Source: Comamonas sp. lk
GTDB taxonomy: Bacteria > Pseudomonadota > Gammaproteobacteria > Burkholderiales > Burkholderiaceae_C
Length of the DNA: 32,752 nt
NCBI GenBank assembly: GCA_945898115.1
Contig: CAMDHS010000005.1
Coordinates: forward strand, 1-32,752
Direction of reading: 5' to 3'
Shown here: positions 17,334 through 26,050 of the stretch, piece by piece
Layout of the letters: each line of letters starts with the position of its first letter
How positions within the stretch are numbered: position 1 is the first letter of the stretch
Translations under genes and position numbers: made by a program
Notes under the pieces: generated by a model
The model's database searches: none
Told to the model about the DNA's origin: nothing
The model's input: the letters and a program-made list of their open reading frames with translations, nothing else

Positions 17334-17421
17334 ACTACACAGAACTGTTTCATCGCATGTGTGATTCATGTTCTTTTACGCATCTGATTCGAGATTTTTT
17401 CCCAGACCAAGGAGCACGGTA

Positions 17422-20238
17422 ATGACCCGATTGACCCCCCACATCCCCCGCCATACAAGCCAAAGACCGGCCGCTTTCAAAGCCAAGCCGGTAGCGCTCG
17501 CGTGTGCAATGGCCGTCCTCACGGCGGGCTCGTCCTACGCGCAACAGAGTGCCGAAAGCCTTGGCACGGTAACGGTGACGGGCATCCGCGCTGGTATCGA
17601 AAGCGCGATTGCGCTCAAGCGCAACGCTGACTCCATTGTGGAGGCGGTATCGGCGGAAGACATCGGCAAACTGCCCGACGCCAGCATCGCGGACTCGATC
17701 GCCCGCTTGCCAGGCCTGGCTGCCCAGCGCGTGGACGGTCGCGCCTCGGCAATTTCTATTCGTGGACTGGGGCCGGACTTTGCCGGTGCCGTCCTTAATG
17801 GGCGCGAGGTGGTGAGTTCAGGTGACGGACGCGCTGCCGAGTACGACCAGTTTCCATCGGAGTTGATCCACCAGGTGCTTGTTTACAAGACGCCCGATGC
17901 TGCATTGATGGGCCAAGGCTTGTCCGGTACGGTGGATATTCGCCCGGTGCTGCCGCTCGATTCGCGCGGTAGGCAGGTTTCGGTCAGTGTGCGTGGCGAA
18001 CAAAATTCTTTGGGGCAGGTATCGCCACAGGGCGGCGCGAACATGGGAAACCGCATTAGCGCGTCTTATGTCAACCAGTTTTCGGACAATACCGTCGGCC
18101 TGGCTCTGGGTTTTGCGCATCTTGACTCCCCCGGCCAATCCAAAAAATACGAAGCTTGGAAATATGGCGACTACGTCGGCTCATGGTGGGCTGGCGCTAC
18201 GGGGGTGCCCGGGACGGGCCAAGGCGGGGTAAATGCACTGTTTGCACAAGGTGCTGAAGCAAGTGTTACCTCCAGCAAGCAGGTGCGCGATGGCCTCATG
18301 GCGGTACTTGAACTCAAACCAAACACAGACGTCCACAGCGTGGTGGATTTGTACTATTCCAAGTTCGATCAGGACCGCGTATCCAATTACTGGGCCGGCG
18401 ACATCGGCCTGTGGAGCGGCGGCGCCCAGTTCAGCGATGTGGGCACCTCAACCGTCAACGGCAATAGCATCATTGACAGAGGCACGGTCTCGGGCGGGCG
18501 CAGCCTTGTTTATGAAAAGAACTGGCACCGCAGTGACGACATTAGCTCCATAGGTTGGAAAAATGAAATCAAACTTGCCAATAAATGGACGGGCGTCACG
18601 GACCTGGGCTTTTCCCGCGCCAACCGCAAGGAAACCTATATCCAATCTGTCGCCAAGGGCTTGGCTGGCGGCCCTATGAGTTTCTCCGGACTGGGAGGCA
18701 CAGGCAATCAGGTCTGGTCCACCACGGAGAATCTGACCAGCGCCAGCAACGTTCAATTGACCAACAATCCCGACTGGGCAGAAATGCGCACGCCGGCCTA
18801 CCAGGATGACATCAAGACCCTTCGATTGTCAGCAAAGCGGGATTTTGAAGGCGGGATTTTCAGCGGTGTGGACGCAGGCCTGAACTATGCCCAGCGCGAC
18901 AAGGACGTCCAGTCCAACGCCTACAAGCTTTCACTGGCAAGCAGCAATGTGGCAATACCAGCCAGCGCATTGCGTGGACCGGTCAACATCAATGTTGGCG
19001 GCGTCAATATCAACACCGTGTCTTGGGACATTCCCAGCATGATGAATCTTTACACCGCAGCGGCCAAAGACCCCTGGTCGGCCTTGTCCAACACCTTTGG
19101 TGTGCATGAAAAAATCACCACCGCGTATAGCAAGTTGAATGTGGACACGCAATGGGGCGCAGTTCCCGTACGCGGCAATGTAGGAGTGCAAGCCGTTCAC
19201 ACCCAGCAAAGCTCCACGGGTATGCAATGGAATGACGGCGGCACTCCTGGTGCGCCAGGAGTGGGCGCACTGGTTGCTGTCAGTGGCGGTACCGACTACA
19301 ACGACTTTTTACCAAGCCTCAATTTGGTGTTCAACCTGAACCCGGACCTGGTAGCGCGCTTTGGCTTGGCAAAGTCCATGGCCCGGCCCCGCATGGATGA
19401 CATGCGTGCAGGTGCGGACCAGCCCAAGGTCACGGCCTTTGCACCCGGCGGCACTACCGGCTCATGGTCTGCAAACGCCGGTGGAAAGCCGGACCTTCAG
19501 CCCTGGCGCGCGCAGTCATTGGACTTCTCGCTGGAGAAGTACTTTGGCAAGAGCAGTTATTTGGCCGGTGCGGCGTTTTATAAACAGCTCGACAGCTTTA
19601 TTTACAGCCAGGACACGGTGCGTGATTTCTCCATGTTCACGAACTACTCGGGCTTAACGCTCGGATGCGCCCCCGGCAATACGGGATGCAACCCTAACTT
19701 GGGCACGATTACCACCCAGGCCAATGGGCAGGGCGGCAAAGTATGGGGGCTTGAGCTGAGCGCCTCATTCGAAGGCGCATTGCTGAGCCCCGCGCTCAAG
19801 GGCTTTGGTGTGATCGTGAGCGAATCGGCCACCAAAAACGACCTGCCGAACGACAAGAATGGAAATCGCATTTACCTCGATGGATTTTCAGGAATCGTCA
19901 ATAACCTGACGGTCTATTATGAAGACCAAGGATTCTCCTCACGGATTAGCCAGCGCTATCGCTCGCCGTTTACTGCAACAACGCGCAGCGTGCTCCTGAA
20001 CACCGAATCAAACACACAGATTGAAGCGGAAACCCAGGTGGACTTGCAAATCGGCTATGCCTTTAACAGCGGCGCCTACAAAGGTTTGTCGATCCTGTTT
20101 CAGGTGAATAATCTGACGGATGCCCCGGCGGTGCAGACCCGCGGACCGGAAGTGGGCGGGAACTCCGCCGGGTTGCTGCCCTGGAAAACCGAAACGTTTG
20201 GACGTTCGATTCTGCTAGGCGCTAGCTACAAGTTCTAA
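17422..20238 (+). CDS. TonB-dependent receptor (carbohydrate-type, large family common in Xanthomonas/Caulobacter)
   Basis: Signal peptide, 'LGTVTVTGIRAGIESAIALKRNADSIVEAVSAEDIGKLPDASIADSIARLPGLAAQRVDGRASAISIRGLGPDFAGAVLNGREVVSSGDGRAAEYDQFPSELIHQVLVYKTPDAALMGQGLSGTVDIRPVLPL', C-terminal 'ETFGRSILLGASYKF'. AAGGAG-like RBS just before ATG 17422 (ORF opens at 17368). Confidence 0.93.
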   Translation: MTRLTPHIPRHTSQRPAAFKAKPVALACAMAVLTAGSSYAQQSAESLGTVTVTGIRAGIESAIALKRNADSIVEAVSAEDIGKLPDASIADSIARLPGLAAQRVDGRASAISIRGLGPDFAGAVLNGREVVSSGDGRAAEYDQFPSELIHQVLVYKTPDAALMGQGLSGTVDIRPVLPLDSRGRQVSVSVRGEQNSLGQVSPQGGANMGNRISASYVNQFSDNTVGLALGFAHLDSPGQSKKYEAWKYGDYVGSWWAGATGVPGTGQGGVNALFAQGAEASVTSSKQVRDGLMAVLELKPNTDVHSVVDLYYSKFDQDRVSNYWAGDIGLWSGGAQFSDVGTSTVNGNSIIDRGTVSGGRSLVYEKNWHRSDDISSIGWKNEIKLANKWTGVTDLGFSRANRKETYIQSVAKGLAGGPMSFSGLGGTGNQVWSTTENLTSASNVQLTNNPDWAEMRTPAYQDDIKTLRLSAKRDFEGGIFSGVDAGLNYAQRDKDVQSNAYKLSLASSNVAIPASALRGPVNINVGGVNINTVSWDIPSMMNLYTAAAKDPWSALSNTFGVHEKITTAYSKLNVDTQWGAVPVRGNVGVQAVHTQQSSTGMQWNDGGTPGAPGVGALVAVSGGTDYNDFLPSLNLVFNLNPDLVARFGLAKSMARPRMDDMRAGADQPKVTAFAPGGTTGSWSANAGGKPDLQPWRAQSLDFSLEKYFGKSSYLAGAAFYKQLDSFIYSQDTVRDFSMFTNYSGLTLGCAPGNTGCNPNLGTITTQANGQGGKVWGLELSASFEGALLSPALKGFGVIVSESATKNDLPNDKNGNRIYLDGFSGIVNNLTVYYEDQGFSSRISQRYRSPFTATTRSVLLNTESNTQIEAETQVDLQIGYAFNSGAYKGLSILFQVNNLTDAPAVQTRGPEVGGNSAGLLPWKTETFGRSILLGASYKF

Positions 20239-20256
20239 GCGGCTTGACAATAGCGG

Positions 20257-20288
20257 GCCCTGCTGGAGCGATTCAGCAGGGCTTTTTT
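20257..20288 (+). terminator. Rho-independent terminator after the TonB receptor
   Basis: GCCCTGCTG - GAGCGATT - CAGCAGGGC followed by TTTTTT. Confidence 0.85.
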
Positions 20289-20339
20289 CCATTGTCGGCA
20301 ATGGATATTGGTCTCCCCTAACACCGAAAGGACTGCGCC

Positions 20340-21848
20340 ATGTCCGAGAACAAAATTCAAAATATCGTTATTGTGGGCGGCGGCACCGCCGGCTGGATGG
20401 CAGCAGCGGCATTTACCAGTTTATTGGGGCGCAATTACAGTATTCGCCTGATTGAGTCCGATGAAATTGCAACCATTGGTGTGGGTGAAGCCACTATTCC
20501 CCTCATCAAAGATTTCAATGCAGCATTAGGCATTGATGAAAACGAATTTTTACGCGCCACCCAAGGCACTTACAAACTCGGCATCGAGTTTGTGAACTGG
20601 GGCCAGCGAGGTGATTCCTATATTCATGGATTTGGCAAAATCGGCCGTGACCTGGGCCCATTACCCTGCTACCAGTATTGGCTAAAAATGCACCAGGCGG
20701 GCCAGGCATCCGACTTGGAAAATTACTCTATTAATACCTTTGCGCCGCGAAAATCGAAGTTTCTGAGCAGAAAACCAGAAATGGATGGTTCGCCCCTTGG
20801 CGATATCAATAATGCGTTCCACTTTGATGCGGGTTTATATGCCCAATTTTTACGCCGGTACGCCCAAGAAAGAGGCGTGGAACGCCTAGAAGGCCGTATC
20901 GTGCAGACGAAATTGCGCGAAAACGACGGCTTCGTCGAATCCCTCACTCTGGCAAGCGGCCAGACCATTGCCGGGGACTTCTTCGTCGATTGTTCTGGCA
21001 TGCGCGCACTTTTGATTGGGCAGGCGCTGGGCAGAGAGTACGAAGACTGGTCGCACTGGCTGCCCTGCGACCGCGCAGTGGCAGTGCCCTGCGAATCGGT
21101 CACGCCACTGGTACCCTACACCCGGGCCACGGCCCATTCGGCAGGTTGGCAGTGGCGCATACCTTTGCAGCACCGTATTGGCAACGGACATGTTTATTCC
21201 AGCCGTTTTATGGGACAGGAGGAGGCGACCGACATCTTGCTCAATAACTTGGATGGAAAGCAACTGGCCGAACCGCGCCACATACCGTTTACCCCGGGGC
21301 GGCGTAAAGAAACTTGGTATAAAAATTGTGTTGCCGTCGGGCTTGCGAGTGGATTTTTTGAGCCCATTGAGTCCACCAATATTCATTTGGTGCAGACGGC
21401 GATTACGCGCGTTATTCGCATGTTCCCCACTATGGGGTTTGCACAGGCCAATATCGATGAGTACAACACGCAAACACAAACAGAGTATGAACGCATTCGC
21501 GACTTCATCATATTGCACTACAAGGCCACTCAGCGCACAGATTCAGCGTTTTGGAATCACTGTCGCACCATGGAAATACCCGCCACATTGCAGCACAAGA
21601 TAGATTTGTTTAGCAGCAATGGACGGATATTTAGGGACAATGATGAATTGTTTGGTGACGTCAGTTGGGTACAGGTCATGCATGGGCAGGGTATCCGCGC
21701 AAAGGGATACAGCCCCTTGGTGGATTTACGCTCGATGACGGACATTAAGAAATATTTAGACGATATTGAATTAGTGGTTAAAAAATGCGTTGACGTCATG
21801 CCAACCCATGCGCAATACATTGCGCAGCATTGCGCCGCCTCGCATTAG
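20340..21848 (+). CDS. Flavin-dependent tryptophan halogenase family protein
   Basis: 'IVIVGGGTAGWMAAAAF' (GxGxxG FAD box), 'IATIGVGEATIPLIKDFNAALGIDENEFLRATQGTYKLGIEFVNWG' (equivalent of the catalytic Lys region), 'WQWRIPLQHRIGNGHVYSS' (WxWxIP motif), 'FFEPIESTNIHLVQTAI' (Glu/substrate region). Confidence 0.92.
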   Translation: MSENKIQNIVIVGGGTAGWMAAAAFTSLLGRNYSIRLIESDEIATIGVGEATIPLIKDFNAALGIDENEFLRATQGTYKLGIEFVNWGQRGDSYIHGFGKIGRDLGPLPCYQYWLKMHQAGQASDLENYSINTFAPRKSKFLSRKPEMDGSPLGDINNAFHFDAGLYAQFLRRYAQERGVERLEGRIVQTKLRENDGFVESLTLASGQTIAGDFFVDCSGMRALLIGQALGREYEDWSHWLPCDRAVAVPCESVTPLVPYTRATAHSAGWQWRIPLQHRIGNGHVYSSRFMGQEEATDILLNNLDGKQLAEPRHIPFTPGRRKETWYKNCVAVGLASGFFEPIESTNIHLVQTAITRVIRMFPTMGFAQANIDEYNTQTQTEYERIRDFIILHYKATQRTDSAFWNHCRTMEIPATLQHKIDLFSSNGRIFRDNDELFGDVSWVQVMHGQGIRAKGYSPLVDLRSMTDIKKYLDDIELVVKKCVDVMPTHAQYIAQHCAASH

Positions 21849-21944
21849 CTGGGCTTGTTAAAATCTGCCGAGCTTTCCTCTTGAGGTTCGTAGCCCACGC
21901 GGTGGTGCGCTATTTTTCCAGCATTTCAACGGTACCAATATTTC

Positions 21945-22991
21945 ATGGCCACAATTAAAGACGTAGCGAGTTTGGCCGGCGTTGGCGTTGGCACCGCGTC
22001 GCGGGTAGTCAGTGGAAAAGGGGCTGTGGCCCCCGCGACTGCCGAGCGCGTCAGGAAGGCGATTGAAGCCTTGAACTTTAGGCCATCGCATGTTGCGCGC
22101 TCGCTTTTGTCGGGCGTGTCGCAAATGATTGGCGTCTACATTCCTTTGCTTGAAGGCACTTTTTACACACCCATTTTGAGCGCTATTAACGCGCAATTGC
22201 GTGCCTCGGGCCTGCACATGGTGGTCGCTTTTGGATGCGGCGATGGCGATGCACGCAGTCAGGCAATGGAAGGCATCCGTTTTTTGATTGAGCGCGACTG
22301 TGACGGCCTCTTGATCATGACCGATGCGTTGCGCGATAGTGACATTGCAACGCTGGGTGATGCGCGCAGCAAACTGGCTGTTCTGAACTTTGATTTTGCC
22401 GGTATGCAAGCCCAATGCTTTACCCCCGATCACCGGCTGGGGGGTGCGCTGGCGGCGCAGTCCTTGCTTAAGTTTGGCCACCGGAAATACGCGGTTATCG
22501 CCGGCCCGGCAAGCTCGCCGGACAATGTCGCCCGGGTGGACGGCTTCATGCAAGAACTGGCGCGCTACGGTGTGGACCCGCTACAAGTGGCCACGCAAGA
22601 GAGTGACTTCTCGCCCGCAGGCGGGTGGGCATGCGCGCGGTCCCTGATTGCATCAGGGTATGAATTCACCGCACTTTTTTGCGCCAACGATGAAACGGCA
22701 GTCGGCGCCCTGGCCTACCTGCAAAGTGTGGGCATTGCAGTACCTGCTGCGATTTCCGTGATGGGGTATGACGATACCCACAGTGCCAAATATTCGGCGC
22801 CGCAGCTGACATCGGTGCACATCCCCTGGCCCGAGATCACCCGATCAGCCGCCCGGTGGCTGCTCAACCAGTGCTATGGCTCCAACCACGAGGTGCTTCG
22901 CGAGTTTCCTATAAGCGTGACCTGGCGTGCTTCGGTGGCCGGAGTACCGGTGGCGCAGGAATCTGCATCAAGAATGCCTTTGCGCGCCTGA
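21945..22991 (+). CDS. LacI-family transcriptional regulator
   Basis: MATIKDVASLAGVGVGTASRVVSGKGAVAPATAERVRKAIEALNFRPSHVARSLLSG, with effector domain '...FTALFCANDETAVGALAYLQSVGIAVPAAISVMGYDDT'. Confidence 0.92.
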   Translation: MATIKDVASLAGVGVGTASRVVSGKGAVAPATAERVRKAIEALNFRPSHVARSLLSGVSQMIGVYIPLLEGTFYTPILSAINAQLRASGLHMVVAFGCGDGDARSQAMEGIRFLIERDCDGLLIMTDALRDSDIATLGDARSKLAVLNFDFAGMQAQCFTPDHRLGGALAAQSLLKFGHRKYAVIAGPASSPDNVARVDGFMQELARYGVDPLQVATQESDFSPAGGWACARSLIASGYEFTALFCANDETAVGALAYLQSVGIAVPAAISVMGYDDTHSAKYSAPQLTSVHIPWPEITRSAARWLLNQCYGSNHEVLREFPISVTWRASVAGVPVAQESASRMPLRA

Positions 22992-23102
22992 CATGCAAAA
23001 GTCGGACAAAAACTCTTTCCAAATAGTCTAAATTGGGATCGATTCCACTGTTATTGAACCAAGCATATCAATGGCTTTAGTTTTAGCGATCTCGCGGCCA
23101 TG

Positions 23103-23123
23103 GCAAAGCGCTTCGCGCTTTGC
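23103..23123. repeat. Perfect inverted repeat (hairpin)
   Basis: GCAAAGCGC - TTC - GCGCTTTGC, 9-bp arms, 3-nt loop. Confidence 0.8.
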
Positions 23124-23125
23124 GC

Positions 23126-23165
23126 TTGCATCTGCGTTTGCATCTGCGTTTGCATTTGCATTGCA
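23126..23165. repeat. 12-bp tandem repeat, about 3.3 copies
   Basis: TTGCATCTGCGT / TTGCATCTGCGT / TTGCATTTGCAT / TGCA. Gives artefactual repetitive ORFs (NANADANADA, KRRCKRRCK). Confidence 0.75.
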
Positions 23166-23225
23166 ACGAGACACATATTGAGATCCGCCCATTGGATTGT
23201 TGGTGCCGCCCAATCATTGCGCCTT

Positions 23226-23305
23226 GTGCCACCGAAAACCATGAGCCCCGGTTCAAGGTGCCGATCCGGTGGCACTTGCAGAAAGCTTTCACTTTGACCG
23301 CTCTG
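23226..23305 (+). other. Diverged partial copy of the 3' part of the 6S RNA candidate plus flank (possible pseudo-ncRNA or small structured RNA)
   Basis: GAGCCCCGGTTCAAGGTGCCGATCCGGTGGCACTTGCAGAAAGCTTTCAC aligns with GAACCCCGGTTCAGGATGCCGGTCCGGTGGCACTTGCAGACACCTTTCAC at about 4109-4158, including an identical 18-mer TCCGGTGGCACTTGCAGA. It can also fold through a perfect 9-bp inverted repeat, GTGCCACCG (23226-23234) / CGGTGGCAC (23267-23275). Confidence 0.6.
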
Positions 23306-23399
23306 CGTTTCACATTGGCGACAGTCAGTTAGGGCTTCCCCTGTATTGACTTATGTCAGCGGGATGTAAGAATTCCGATTTTTTGAATCGGAAGATCTA

Positions 23400-24926
23400 A
23401 TGTCTCTTTCATTGCGCGATCTACTGGCCAGCGGTGCTGAAGACGCACCGGCGATTTCTGCTCCCGCGCGATCCCCCTTGACGTTTGGGAGCCTGCGCAG
23501 CCTGATCGCACAAACCATTGACCAACTCAATTCGCTGGGCATTGGTCGCAAAGACCGTGTAGCAATCGTTTTGGCCAATGGCCCCGAAATGGCTACCTGC
23601 TTTATGGCCTGCGCCAGTGGCGTTACCAGTGCGCCACTCAACCCTGCTTACCGTGCTGACGAATTCGAGTTTTACCTCTCCGACTTGCACGCCAGTGCCT
23701 TGATTGTGGAGCAAGGCAGCACGTCGGCGGCAATAGATGTGGCCAAAAAAATGGGCGTTCGGGTGATTGACCTGGTGGCCCACGCAGAGCGGGGCTCCGG
23801 CTATTTCAGCTTGCAACTCCGAGACGAGGGCTCCGCTTCAACCCCCACAGCCCAGGGGGGCTATGCCCACCCGACAGACATTTCGATGGTGCTGCACACG
23901 TCGGGCACCACTTCGCGGCCCAAGATTGTTCCGCTATCACAAAGCAACCTGGTGGCATCGGCCAGCAATATCCGCAATTCCTTGCAATTCACTGCACAAG
24001 ACTGCGGCCTCAACGTCATGCCCTTGTTCCATATCCACGGCCTGATTGCCGGGGTGCTGGCACCCTTGGCAGCCGGCTCCCAGGTGTTTTGCACCCCTGG
24101 ATTCAACGCGCTGAAATTTTTCAGCTGGATGGACGAAGCCAAACCAAGCTGGTACACCGCAGTTCCCACCATGCACCAGGCCATTGTCAGCCGCGCCAAG
24201 GGCAACCAAGACGTCATAGCGCGCAACCCGCTGCGATTTCTACGGTCCTCTTCGTCGTCCATGCCGCCGCAGGTGATTACTGAGCTGGAAGCCATCTTCG
24301 GCGCGCCGCTGATTGAAGCCTACGGCATGACCGAGGCCACCCACCAAATGGCATGCAATCCGCTGCCGCCTGCAGTGCGCAAGCCAGGCAAAGTGGGCAT
24401 CGCTGCAGGGCCTGAGGTCGGCATCATGGACAGCGAGGGCACGCTGCTGGAGCGCGGCGAAACGGGCGAAATCGTGATTCGTGGCGCCAATGTCACCGCC
24501 GGCTACGAAAGCAACCCTAAGGCCAACGAGGAGGCATTCGTCAACGGCTGGTTCCGCACCGGGGACCAGGGTGTGATGGACCCCGAGGGCTACATCAGCA
24601 TCACTGGACGGCTCAAGGAAATCATCAACCGCGGTGGTGAGAAGGTCAGCCCGCGCGAAGTCGATGAGATTTTGATGGATCACGCCGCCGTAGCCCAGGT
24701 GGTTTGTTTTGGTATGCCGCACCCCAAATTGGGCGAAGAAGTCGCTGCCGTGGTGGTTTTGCGCGAAGGCCATCAGGCCACTGAGCGCGAACTGCAAGCC
24801 TTTGTCAGCAGCCGCGCCGCCGACTACAAAGTGCCCAAGAAGATCCTCTTTATGGAGGAAATCCCCAAAGGGGCCACAGGTAAGTTACAGCGCATCGGCT
24901 TGGCAGCCAAGCTCGGCCTGGGTTGA
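23400..24926 (+). CDS. AMP-dependent acyl-CoA synthetase, oxalate-CoA-ligase-like (PCS60/AAE3 type)
   Basis: 'SMVLHTSGTTSRPKIVPLSQSNL' (P-loop-like), 'VMPLFHIHGLIAGVLAPLAAGSQVF', 'IEAYGMTEATHQM', 'GWFRTGDQGVMDPEGYISITGRLKEIINRGGEKVSPREVDE', 'IPKGATGKLQRIGLA'. The short length and these blocks resemble oxalyl-CoA synthetases. Confidence 0.85.
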   Translation: MSLSLRDLLASGAEDAPAISAPARSPLTFGSLRSLIAQTIDQLNSLGIGRKDRVAIVLANGPEMATCFMACASGVTSAPLNPAYRADEFEFYLSDLHASALIVEQGSTSAAIDVAKKMGVRVIDLVAHAERGSGYFSLQLRDEGSASTPTAQGGYAHPTDISMVLHTSGTTSRPKIVPLSQSNLVASASNIRNSLQFTAQDCGLNVMPLFHIHGLIAGVLAPLAAGSQVFCTPGFNALKFFSWMDEAKPSWYTAVPTMHQAIVSRAKGNQDVIARNPLRFLRSSSSSMPPQVITELEAIFGAPLIEAYGMTEATHQMACNPLPPAVRKPGKVGIAAGPEVGIMDSEGTLLERGETGEIVIRGANVTAGYESNPKANEEAFVNGWFRTGDQGVMDPEGYISITGRLKEIINRGGEKVSPREVDEILMDHAAVAQVVCFGMPHPKLGEEVAAVVVLREGHQATERELQAFVSSRAADYKVPKKILFMEEIPKGATGKLQRIGLAAKLGLG

Positions 24927-24978
24927 GCCCTTGCCGGACGCAGATGGCCTTTTCCAACGCCCATAAACACCGAATCAC

Positions 24979-25015
24979 GGCCCAAAACAAGGGCCAAAAC
25001 AAGGCCCAAAAGCAA
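24979..25015. repeat. 12-bp tandem repeat, 3 copies
   Basis: GGCCCAAAACAA / GGGCCAAAACAA / GGCCCAAAAGCAA immediately upstream of the TctC-like gene. Confidence 0.8.
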
Positions 25016-25037
25016 CCCCATAACTAACGGAGACACC

Positions 25038-26042
25038 ATGAAATTTCTGAATCGACCTCTCTTATCTCTTGGCATCGCCATTGGCCTGGGTTTAGGGCTT
25101 ACCCTGCCCGCCCAGGCTTGGGAGCCGACCAAACCGATTGAATTTGTGGTGCCCGCTGGCACCGGTGGTGGCGCCGACCAAATGGCGCGGTTTTTGCAGG
25201 GCGTCGTTGCCAAAAATAACCTCAGCACGCAGCCCATCATCGTGGTCAACAAGTCAGGAGGCGCTGGCGCTGAAGGGTTTTTAGATGTCAAGGGTGACAA
25301 GGGAAACCCCCACAAAATCGTCATCACCTTGTCCAATTTGTTCACCACCCCGTTGGCTACCGGCGTGCCCTTCAATTGGCGTGACCTCACACCAGTGTCC
25401 ATGCTCGCGCTGGACCAGTTCATCTTGTGGGTCCACCAAGACACGGCATTCAAGACCACCAAGGACTACCTAAACGCCATCAAGGCCCAGCCCGACAAAG
25501 CCTTCAAGATGGGTGGAACCGGATCCAAGCAAGAGGACCAGATCATCACGGTGCTGATGGAAAAAGCGCTGGGCAAGAAAATGATTTACATCCCCCTTAA
25601 AGGCGGCGGCGATGTGGCCGTGCAGTTGGTCGGCAAGCATATCGACTCCACCGTGAACAACCCCATCGAAGCCGAATCCCACTGGCGCTCTGGCGCACTG
25701 CGCCCGCTGTGCGTAATGGACAAGGAGCGCCTGCCCTACAAGGCCAAGCTCACCACCACCCAGTCCTGGAACGACGTACCGACCTGCGCCTCTGCTGGAT
25801 TGCCCGTGGAATACCTGATGCTTCGCGGCATTTTCATGCCGCCCGGTGTGACCCCCGACCAGGTGAAGTACTACCTGGACCTGTTCCAGAAAGTGCGTGC
25901 GCTTCCTGAATGGAAAGATTTCATGGAAAAGGGTGCGTTCAAGCAAACTGTCATGTCTGGCGACGCCTACATTGACTGGCTGGGCAAGAACGAGCAGGCC
26001 CACCGCGTGCTGATGAAGGAAGCCGGCTTCATGGCCAACTAA
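25038..26042 (+). CDS. Tripartite tricarboxylate transporter substrate-binding protein (TctC/Bug-like)
   Basis: Signal peptide 'LGIAIGLGLGLTLPAQA', then 'WEPTKPIEFVVPAGTGGGADQMARFLQGVVAKNNLSTQPIIVVNKSGGAGAEGFLDVKG': Bug/TctC signature. tctB and tctA homologues follow. Confidence 0.9.
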   Translation: MKFLNRPLLSLGIAIGLGLGLTLPAQAWEPTKPIEFVVPAGTGGGADQMARFLQGVVAKNNLSTQPIIVVNKSGGAGAEGFLDVKGDKGNPHKIVITLSNLFTTPLATGVPFNWRDLTPVSMLALDQFILWVHQDTAFKTTKDYLNAIKAQPDKAFKMGGTGSKQEDQIITVLMEKALGKKMIYIPLKGGGDVAVQLVGKHIDSTVNNPIEAESHWRSGALRPLCVMDKERLPYKAKLTTTQSWNDVPTCASAGLPVEYLMLRGIFMPPGVTPDQVKYYLDLFQKVRALPEWKDFMEKGAFKQTVMSGDAYIDWLGKNEQAHRVLMKEAGFMAN

Positions 26043-26050
26043 GGTACGCG

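Noticed and set aside
20340-21848. Halogenase as evidence of a secondary-metabolite cluster
   Set aside because: No NRPS, PKS, tailoring or resistance genes in the window; context is receptor plus regulator.
23126-23165. Possible CRISPR array
   Set aside because: 12-bp contiguous repeats with no spacers and no cas genes nearby; simple tandem repeat.
23028-23313. Small minus-strand ORFs with NANADANADA or KRRCKRRCK repeats
   Set aside because: Arise from the 12-bp tandem repeat read in all frames; no RBS or domain support.
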